Source of the DNA: Roseovarius sp. MMSF_3281
Lineage (GTDB): Bacteria > Pseudomonadota > Alphaproteobacteria > Rhodobacterales > Rhodobacteraceae
Length of the DNA stretch: 64,000 bases
NCBI RefSeq assembly: GCF_030733685.1
Contig: NZ_JASHIM010000002.1
Span: forward strand, 124,001 to 188,000
Direction of reading: 5' to 3'
Shown: in pieces, positions 58,620 through 64,000 of the stretch
Position numbering within the stretch: the first letter of the stretch is position 1
Layout of the letters: every line of letters begins with the position of its first letter
The notes under the pieces: model-generated
What the model was told of the DNA's origin: nothing
Seen by the model: the letters and a program-made list of their open reading frames with translations, nothing else
The model's database searches: none
Program-made: the position numbers and the translations under genes

Positions 58620-59099
58620 ATGCCCAAGATTCTTCTTGCCCCCATCGCCGGGCTGGTTGCTTTCACGCTCGCCAATGTCCTGAGCAACCTGCTGTTTTTC
58701 CAGCTTGGCGCACCTATCCTGTTCGATCCGGACATCCAGTCCGCCAAGGTTATCGATGTGCTCTTTCAGATGAAGCCGCGTCCGCTGATGTTCGAAAACG
58801 GGCTGCTCTACATGGCCTATGGTCTCGTGGTCGGTGCGATCCACGGGCTAGTTTTCATGATGATCGAGCCGGCCCTGGGTCAGACCCGGCTGCAGCGCGG
58901 GCTGCGGTTCGCCTTGGTGCTCTGGGCTTTGATGGCGCTTTACTTCGAGTTTCACACACCCTTCAACATGTTCCGTGAACCGCTCATCCTCGTGGGCCTT
59001 GAGCTTTTCTTCTGGACATTCGTTGTGCTCGCGGAAGGCCTGGTGCTTTCGTTCATCTACGGAAGGAGCCGCAGTGACCTGGCAACCGCTGTGGAATGA
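58620..59099 (+). CDS. Small integral membrane protein, unknown function
   Basis: The product has 159 residues from the ATG at 58620 (AAAGGAG upstream). About four hydrophobic segments are visible (LLAPIAGLVAFTLANVLSNL, GLLYMAYGLVVGAIHGLVFM, FALVLWALMALYFEF and LILVGLELFFWTFVVLAEG). I recognise no family. It overlaps the next gene by 26 bp, so the two are likely partners. Confidence 0.7.
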   Translation: MPKILLAPIAGLVAFTLANVLSNLLFFQLGAPILFDPDIQSAKVIDVLFQMKPRPLMFENGLLYMAYGLVVGAIHGLVFMMIEPALGQTRLQRGLRFALVLWALMALYFEFHTPFNMFREPLILVGLELFFWTFVVLAEGLVLSFIYGRSRSDLATAVE

Positions 59100-59472
59100 T
59101 GGGCTGATCGTTTCCGCCCATGCTCTTGCTGCACTCGTTGCGATGGGCGCTGGCGCGGTGCAGTTCGCGATGCCGAAAGGCACGAAGGTCCATCTGGTGC
59201 TTGGTTATAGCTGGGTAGGGGTGATGGCCCTTGTCGCCGGGTCCAGCTTTTGGATTCACGAGTTCAAGATGATCGGACCCTATTCGCCGATACACATTCT
59301 GTCGGTGATCACGCTGGTCACGCTTTGGTATGCAATCCGCGCGGCACGGGCCTGCAGGATAAAAGCACATCGCTCTGCGATGCTCGCCCTTTATATCACG
59401 GCGCTGATGCTTGCAGGTGCCTTCACTCTGATCCCCGGACGAACCATGCACGCAGTATTGTTCGGGGCCTGA
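59074..59472 (+). CDS. DUF2306-type small membrane protein
   Basis: The GTG at 59074 follows GGAAGGAG at 59061-59068 and is the best start, giving 132 residues; the earlier ATG at 58975 has no site. About four hydrophobic segments are seen with His residues at helix ends (SAHALAALVAMGAGAVQF, KVHLVLGYSWVGVMAL, SPIHILSVITLVTLWYA), as in DUF2306 proteins. The role is unknown. Confidence 0.68.
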   Translation: MTWQPLWNDGLIVSAHALAALVAMGAGAVQFAMPKGTKVHLVLGYSWVGVMALVAGSSFWIHEFKMIGPYSPIHILSVITLVTLWYAIRAARACRIKAHRSAMLALYITALMLAGAFTLIPGRTMHAVLFGA

Positions 59473-59834
59473 AGCTATTCGATTGATTGACAGGCGTTGC
59501 CAATGCGCATGCCTGTCCGCTTCATTGCAATCGGTCTCGGCAATCCGGTCGTGGTGCAAAACCTGCTGACAAGGCCACACATGAAGAACGCGGGAAAACT
59601 CGTTGAGCTTGTGAATTATCATCTTTCCGCAATGGGCGGGGATCATCCTGACAGAAGCTGCTTCATTCCAATTAGCACTTGCTTGGGTAGAGACTGGCCG
59701 TACCCATGAGACGCGCATGAGATACAACGATTGAAAGGGCTAGTATGAGGTATGCGCGGCGTTATGCATGAACGCACGGGAAACGGGGTCCTGCCACGGT
59801 CGCTGCAGCTGCGCCGCAGAAAAGCCCGGTTGGC
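59473..59834. other. Intergenic region without a supported gene
   Basis: About 360 bp between convergent units. A perfect 7-bp stem GACAGGC/GCCTGTC lies at 59489-59517. Short reading frames here have no motif I recognise. ATGAGGTATGCGC near 59744 resembles ATGAGGTATACGC on the minus strand near 56328, but this is too short to call a repeat. Confidence 0.5.
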
Positions 59835-60905
59835 TCATAGCGAAACGATATGATTGTCCCATGCACAATGGGCCTTTGTGAGCGGCGCCGAAGCCGTTGC
59901 ATTGATTGATATAATTCCGCCCAGCCCGTCGCTTGCAAGATACCCGCGGCCCATCGGCGCAAGACCGCAGATTTCTGCGCGAGACACGGCTTGCAGGAAG
60001 TCGCCCTTGTCAGTGAACCTGTGCATCCGGCCGCCTCGGGGTGAGGTGATGGCAATCTCGTTGCCGTTGCCGCCGAAGGCGACGCTGCCAGCATATCCTT
60101 GCATCGCGAGTTCATCGGCGAGGGGTGCTTGTGCGAGGGCAGGTGCATTGCCCATCCGGTGCAATCCCAACAATGGTGTCGCGGCGCCGGACTCGCCCTG
60201 CCATTGCATTGCGAAGCCGACGAGGCCATCGTGACGTACTGCGAGGTGTCGGATGGAATTTTGCCGAAGATCCGGCGTCAGTTCGACCTGTTCCAAGATC
60301 TGTCCCGACAATGTCAGATACGTCAGGTTCGGCCTCATGGTTGACAGGTTCAGTTTGCGGCGGTCGGTCGGATCTGTGGCGATACCGCCATTGGCGACGA
60401 CCAGTGTTTTGCCATCTGGCATCAGGCGCAGCTCATGGGGACCGATCCCGCCGCTTGGAAATTCACCACGGCGGTTATAGCCCGGTGCCACATCCCAGAC
60501 ACCGATGATGCCCTCGCTTGTGTCGCTGCGTTGTTCGCTGGTGAAGAGTGTGGCTCCATCGTCTGAAAAGACGCCGTGACCGTTGAACTGTCGACCATCA
60601 GGGGGCGTGAGTTGATGAAGCACGTCCCCGCGCGTGCAATCCAGAATGAGGGCGAACAATCCCGGCCTCCGCGCGAAGGCCACCGCTTCAGCGCGGGAGG
60701 GGTGGCCGGCCCCTGCGTGGCCGCGTGCCGGAAGAGGAACACGGAAGGTCGATGCGCCTTGTGCATCAAGGCCATGGAGTGCGAAGCCGCCGTCCGATTC
60801 CCGGGCCGCAGCAAGGTATGACGGGTTGCCCGCCGCAGCCCAGCCAAGGCCCGGCGCGACACCGGCAGCGAGAAGAGAAGCAAGAAAGCCACGGCGATGG
60901 ATCAT
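59835..60905 (-). CDS. DUF1513 family protein, Tat-exported
   Basis: The protein has 356 residues. A Tat signal (MIHRRGFLASLLAAG, Arg4-Arg5) sends it to the periplasm. The body has beta-propeller-like repeats with NGHGVFSDDGATLFTSE, GIGPHELRLMPDGKTLVVAN and NSIRHLAVRHDGL, as in DUF1513 proteins. These accompany imelysin-type genes in many proteobacterial iron-related clusters. It starts 4 bp after the upstream imelysin-like gene's stop. Confidence 0.82.
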   Translation of the reverse strand: MIHRRGFLASLLAAGVAPGLGWAAAGNPSYLAAARESDGGFALHGLDAQGASTFRVPLPARGHAGAGHPSRAEAVAFARRPGLFALILDCTRGDVLHQLTPPDGRQFNGHGVFSDDGATLFTSEQRSDTSEGIIGVWDVAPGYNRRGEFPSGGIGPHELRLMPDGKTLVVANGGIATDPTDRRKLNLSTMRPNLTYLTLSGQILEQVELTPDLRQNSIRHLAVRHDGLVGFAMQWQGESGAATPLLGLHRMGNAPALAQAPLADELAMQGYAGSVAFGGNGNEIAITSPRGGRMHRFTDKGDFLQAVSRAEICGLAPMGRGYLASDGLGGIISINATASAPLTKAHCAWDNHIVSL

Positions 60906-60909
60906 GGTT

Positions 60910-61896
60910 TCAGTCTCCGTCCTGTGAATTGAAGCCTGGTGCGATGCCCAGCCGTGCGCCGACCTCGATCTGGATCGCCTCGTTCAGAGAACGAATTGCC
61001 TGTTGCAGCACCTCGACACGCAGACGGGCCTGCGGGTCGGTCACATCCTGAAAGGCCGGGTCCTCGATTCGGGTCGCGGTTTCGTGGACGTGGTCCAGCG
61101 CCGCGTCGGTCTCGGGCAGGTCCCATTCCACGAGCGCGCTTGCCAGATCACGGGCGGCCTCGGCGGCCAAAATCGCATTGCGCAGACTGCGCTGAGAGCG
61201 CCGGGCCTCGGCGCGGGTGGGGTGCGGGCGGTCAAACGTACCCATCGGTGCGCCAAGCCGCCGGTCGGCGGTGAATTCCAGCGACGAGAGGGTCTGGGTA
61301 TAGATCGCCCGGACCGCCTCTTCCTCGGTCAGGTAGGTGGCGTTACCCGCTTCGCCCGCCGTGTTGAGCGTATCCGCATATGCGGTCTTCCACGCGGTGG
61401 CGAGTGCATTTGCCTGTCGATCCAAATCAGCGGCAATGGTCTCGACGAGCTGGCAGGTATAGCTGCCCCGAGCGTAGCCGGAAAATTCCGAGTCGAAAAC
61501 CAGCATCTCCAGCGCAAAGAGCCCACGCGCCGCGATTGATACGTCGGCATACCCGTCCACGTCTCCTGCGACCGCGTCTTCCTCGGCGATGAAGCGCCCA
61601 AGCGTGCGGGGGGTGAACCCGCGCGAATCAGGCCAGAAGGCTATGGAGAGCGCGCCGGTCTCGGAAGGGCCGAGCCGCAAGTCAGCTACCGGCATCCACG
61701 CGTCGAAGGCCGTGTGGAACGAAGGTTTCAGGGCTTTCGCGCGGCAATCCTCCCTCGCGGTCTGTGCGAGATCCTCTGTCGCCTCTGCAAACCCCGCGTA
61801 CCCTGGCAGGATATGATCGTTGAGCGCGTCATTCACGGCGGCCATAGCCGGCGGAGCGAGGATGAAACTCAGTAAGGCGGCAGAAATCAGTTTCAT
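60910..61896 (-). CDS. Imelysin-like (M75-type) periplasmic protein
   Basis: The protein has 328 residues with a signal peptide (about 19 residues, ending PPAMA). It is helix-rich, and WPDSRGFTPRTLGRFI, FALEMLVFD and TYLTEEEAVRAIYTQ match the imelysin superfamily. The GxHxxE motif of iron-binding imelysins is not visible; the corresponding region reads LSIAFWPDSRG. Iron binding is therefore uncertain. It overlaps the di-haem gene by 4 bp. Confidence 0.8.
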   Translation of the reverse strand: MKLISAALLSFILAPPAMAAVNDALNDHILPGYAGFAEATEDLAQTAREDCRAKALKPSFHTAFDAWMPVADLRLGPSETGALSIAFWPDSRGFTPRTLGRFIAEEDAVAGDVDGYADVSIAARGLFALEMLVFDSEFSGYARGSYTCQLVETIAADLDRQANALATAWKTAYADTLNTAGEAGNATYLTEEEAVRAIYTQTLSSLEFTADRRLGAPMGTFDRPHPTRAEARRSQRSLRNAILAAEAARDLASALVEWDLPETDAALDHVHETATRIEDPAFQDVTDPQARLRVEVLQQAIRSLNEAIQIEVGARLGIAPGFNSQDGD

Positions 61897-63449
61897 AGGC
61901 TCTCCAGAAAGCGGATCAGGGTGCTGCGGTCTCCCGGCGACATCTCGACGACCCGGTCACGCGCGGCTTGCGCTTCGCCGCCATGCCAGAGCACCGCTTC
62001 AAGCAGCGACCGCGCGCGACCATCATGTAGGAAATACGTGTGATCCGAAACCGTCTCGGTCATCCCGATGCCCCAGAGCGGCGCCGTGCGCCATTCCTGT
62101 CCATTGGCGCGGCCTTCGGGGCGGTTGTCGGCAAGCCCCGGCCCCATATCGTGCAAAAGCAGGTCCGAGTAGGGCCAGATCAACTGGAAACTGGCGGGGT
62201 CATTCCCCTTCAACCGGTGTGTGACGTAGTTGGGCCAATGGCAAGCGGCGCAACCCGTCTCGAAGAAGACCTCGCGCCCGCGCAATACCTCTGGTGAGTC
62301 CACGTCGCGACGCGCGGGCACAGCCAGCGTCTGGCTGTAGAAGGTCACAAGGTCAAGCCCGACCTGGTCGATCTCGAAACCGCCCTGTTCGGCGTCGCCT
62401 CCATCAAGCGCGGCGGTGCAATCGGTCTGCGCATCGGTACACTCCCCCGATCCCGCAGTGTGGATGGGATTGGAAATGCCGATGTCGCCTGCAAATGCGC
62501 TTGCCGTTTGTTCCTGAACGGTTGGTTTCCCGGCCTTCAATCCGAAACGCCCCAGCATTGGGCGATCATATACTTGGCTCAGGACGATCTGTGGGCGGCC
62601 CGAAACCCCGTCGCCATCCGCATCGTCGGGATCGGCCCAAGCGAGTATGTCCTCCGTCGGGATTGCCTCCAGCAGACCCATCCCGATCATCTGTGGTGCG
62701 ACACGAGGGGAGAGCATGGCGTCTGGGTGCAGGGGCCCATAGCCAAGATCGGATGCGTTGTAGGTGGGGTGCCGCAGGCTTGCCGTTTCGCCCCCCGAAA
62801 GCGGGATCACTTCTTCCTCGTAGTCGATTTGCAGACGGTATTCGGGCGCGTGCCCTGGTAAGCTGAAGTCCTGAAGCTGTGTGCCGTAGGTCGGCTCGGG
62901 TGCGGTGTGCTGGGTGCCGGCGATGTAGCGTTCGATCTCGTCCGCGTTGGGTGCCGGGATCGAGATGCGCAGAAACATCGACACGGCGGTGTCGCTCGGG
63001 CCCTCGGGTGGATGGCCGCGGCCGTCCTTCAAGTGGCAACGCTGGCAGGAACGCGCGTTGTAGAGTGGGCCGAGGCCGTCAGAGGCAATCGTGGAGGAGG
63101 GGGCCGAGACCCAGATTCGGCGGAACATCCCGTTGCCGACGCGGAAATCGAGTTCTTGCTCGAAGGTCAGGTTCGCCGCTGGTTGGGAAAAGGCATCTGC
63201 CGTATCGCGCGCCCGTACGGTCTGGGAGCCGCCTGCGTTCTCCTCGAAGGCCCATGGGGCGGAAAAATCGCTTGGCAGGGCAGTCACCGCAGCGATGCGG
63301 GCGCTCTCGTCAGCGGTGCGGGGCACGATATCAAGATGGATATCCCGAAGCTCTGCCCATGGCGTGGCCCTATCGCTATCGGTCAGGCCGGTGCCCGGGA
63401 ATGCAAAAGCCGCTGCAAGCGGCAGCGACAGAAGAGCAAGTTTTTTCAT
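61893..63449 (-). CDS. Di-haem CxxCH oxidoreductase-like protein (DUF1111/DHOR family)
   Basis: The protein has 518 residues with an N-terminal signal peptide. Two haem-binding motifs are visible, CQRCH (about residue 133) and CAACH (about 400), with large-family elements such as ELDFRVGNGMFRRIW and GRFGLKAGKPTVQEQ. Members are called di-haem or 'thiol' oxidoreductases and occur with imelysins. The reaction is uncertain; periplasmic electron transfer linked to iron handling is inferred. Confidence 0.87.
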   Translation of the reverse strand: MKKLALLSLPLAAAFAFPGTGLTDSDRATPWAELRDIHLDIVPRTADESARIAAVTALPSDFSAPWAFEENAGGSQTVRARDTADAFSQPAANLTFEQELDFRVGNGMFRRIWVSAPSSTIASDGLGPLYNARSCQRCHLKDGRGHPPEGPSDTAVSMFLRISIPAPNADEIERYIAGTQHTAPEPTYGTQLQDFSLPGHAPEYRLQIDYEEEVIPLSGGETASLRHPTYNASDLGYGPLHPDAMLSPRVAPQMIGMGLLEAIPTEDILAWADPDDADGDGVSGRPQIVLSQVYDRPMLGRFGLKAGKPTVQEQTASAFAGDIGISNPIHTAGSGECTDAQTDCTAALDGGDAEQGGFEIDQVGLDLVTFYSQTLAVPARRDVDSPEVLRGREVFFETGCAACHWPNYVTHRLKGNDPASFQLIWPYSDLLLHDMGPGLADNRPEGRANGQEWRTAPLWGIGMTETVSDHTYFLHDGRARSLLEAVLWHGGEAQAARDRVVEMSPGDRSTLIRFLESL

Positions 63450-63472
63450 GGCAGTACCCGGTTCTTCGAAAC

Positions 63473-63504
63473 CGCGGGAGGCGCACCGAATGGCGCCTCC
63501 CGCG
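63473..63504 (-). other. Strong stem-loop between imelysin gene and di-haem gene
   Basis: CGCGGGAGGCGC (63473-63484) pairs perfectly with GCGCCTCCCGCG (63493-63504) around an 8-nt loop. On the minus strand no T-run follows, so this may stabilise the upstream mRNA or attenuate the downstream genes rather than terminate. Confidence 0.7.
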
Positions 63505-63512
63505 AGACCGTG

Positions 63513-64000
63513 TTACTGGAACACGGCGGAGGGATTGTCGAGGCTGTCGGACCCTTCGATCTCGATTCCGCCAAGATCAAGCGCGGTAACCACCCGTTCG
63601 ATGGAACGGGTCTGGGCAATCAGCCCCTCGACGCCGCCCATGATGAGGGCTTCACCGCCGTCGTTTCCTCGCGCCAGCATCTCATCATAAGCGAAGCCCG
63701 CCTCGGCGGCGGTCTTGATTCGACCGAGTGCAAGGACGGCGTCCGCCAGACGAACCCGCATCTCCATGTCCAGTTCCGGGTTCGTGGCGGCGACCAGATC
63801 CGACAGGGACGGGCCGCTGATGGTGGTGCCGTCGGTGCGTGTGTAGCTGCCCAGATAAACGCTCTGGATGCCGACACTGTTGTAGTAGTGGTCATTGTGG
63901 GTGTTGTCGGCAAAGCAGGAGTGCTCTTCTTCCGGATCGTTCAGCATCAGGCCAAGGCGCATGCGTTCGCCGGCTGTCTCGCCATAAGAAAGGCTGCCCA
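63513..64000 (-). CDS. Imelysin family iron-regulated protein, C-terminal part (5' end outside window)
   Basis: The reading frame is open to the window edge, so only the last ~162 residues are seen. The visible part, with SYGETAGERMRLGLMLNDPE, HSCFADNTHNDHYYN and SVYLGSYTRTDG, matches the C-terminal half of IrpA-type imelysins. The GxHxxE motif, if present, lies outside. It is the first visible gene of the imelysin/di-haem/DUF1513 cluster. Confidence 0.85.
   Translation of the reverse strand, partial: GSLSYGETAGERMRLGLMLNDPEEEHSCFADNTHNDHYYNSVGIQSVYLGSYTRTDGTTISGPSLSDLVAATNPELDMEMRVRLADAVLALGRIKTAAEAGFAYDEMLARGNDGGEALIMGGVEGLIAQTRSIERVVTALDLGGIEIEGSDSLDNPSAVFQ

Overview
The window comes from a GC-rich alphaproteobacterium, most likely of the Rhodobacterales (Roseobacter/Rhodobacteraceae). 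The reasons are the rnd-lptC-lptA-lptB-hpf-ptsN order, the style of the copA-cueR pair, the dnaA-dnaN-recF-gyrB neighbourhood, an alphaproteobacterial-type heat-shock promoter before dnaK, and glycosyltransferase/sulfotransferase families common in marine Rhodobacterales. This is inference from gene content; no rRNA marker is present.

Region 1 (2-21247, + strand) is the most unusual part. It is one tightly coupled four-gene unit: the 3' part of a giant gene (more than 5,080 codons inside the window, 5' end missing), a GAF-TM-HlyD-type adaptor, a PqqD-like/M50 peptidase/HlyD-like membrane protein, and a short SecA-like ATPase. Junctions overlap by 8 bp, are separated by 1 bp, and overlap by 8 bp. 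The giant protein is a mosaic of Ig-like, cadherin-like and PKD-like repeats with a dockerin-like pair, a propeller-like region, a lipase-like region lacking its nucleophile, and a zinc-metallopeptidase motif. I see no RTX nonapeptide repeats. I infer a dedicated export and anchoring machine for one giant surface protein; this is not established.

Region 2 (21373-24342, - strand) is a copper-efflux pair, copA-cueR, with a CueR operator. Region 3 (24534-28333, +) holds a short RNase D, the LPS transport genes lptC-lptA-lptB, hpf and ptsN. Region 4 (28347-37411) is a surface polysaccharide locus: a double sulfotransferase, a GT14 enzyme, two paralogous GT2-like enzymes, galU, kdsB, cysQ and a KpsM-like ABC permease. 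CysQ could remove the PAP made by the sulfotransferase, and KdsB could supply CMP-Kdo.

Region 5 (37408-50537) is housekeeping: an SH3-domain protein, alkB, dnaK-dnaJ, rpsT, dnaA, dnaN, recF, a VOC protein, a LysE-type exporter and gyrB. An array of CGTACG palindromes lies before gyrB. Region 6 (50661-59472) is an accessory redox cluster: a Tat-exported molybdenum hydroxylase with its [2Fe-2S] subunit, two cupins (one exported), a dinucleotide-binding reductase, an exported carboxymuconolactone-decarboxylase-type protein, a LysR regulator, a cyclophilin-like protein, an SDR and two small membrane proteins. Region 7 (59835-64000, -) is a periplasmic iron-related cluster: an imelysin-type protein (cut by the window end), a di-haem CxxCH protein, a second imelysin-like protein and a Tat-exported DUF1513 protein.

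I found no tRNA, rRNA, CRISPR array, insertion sequence or convincing replication origin.
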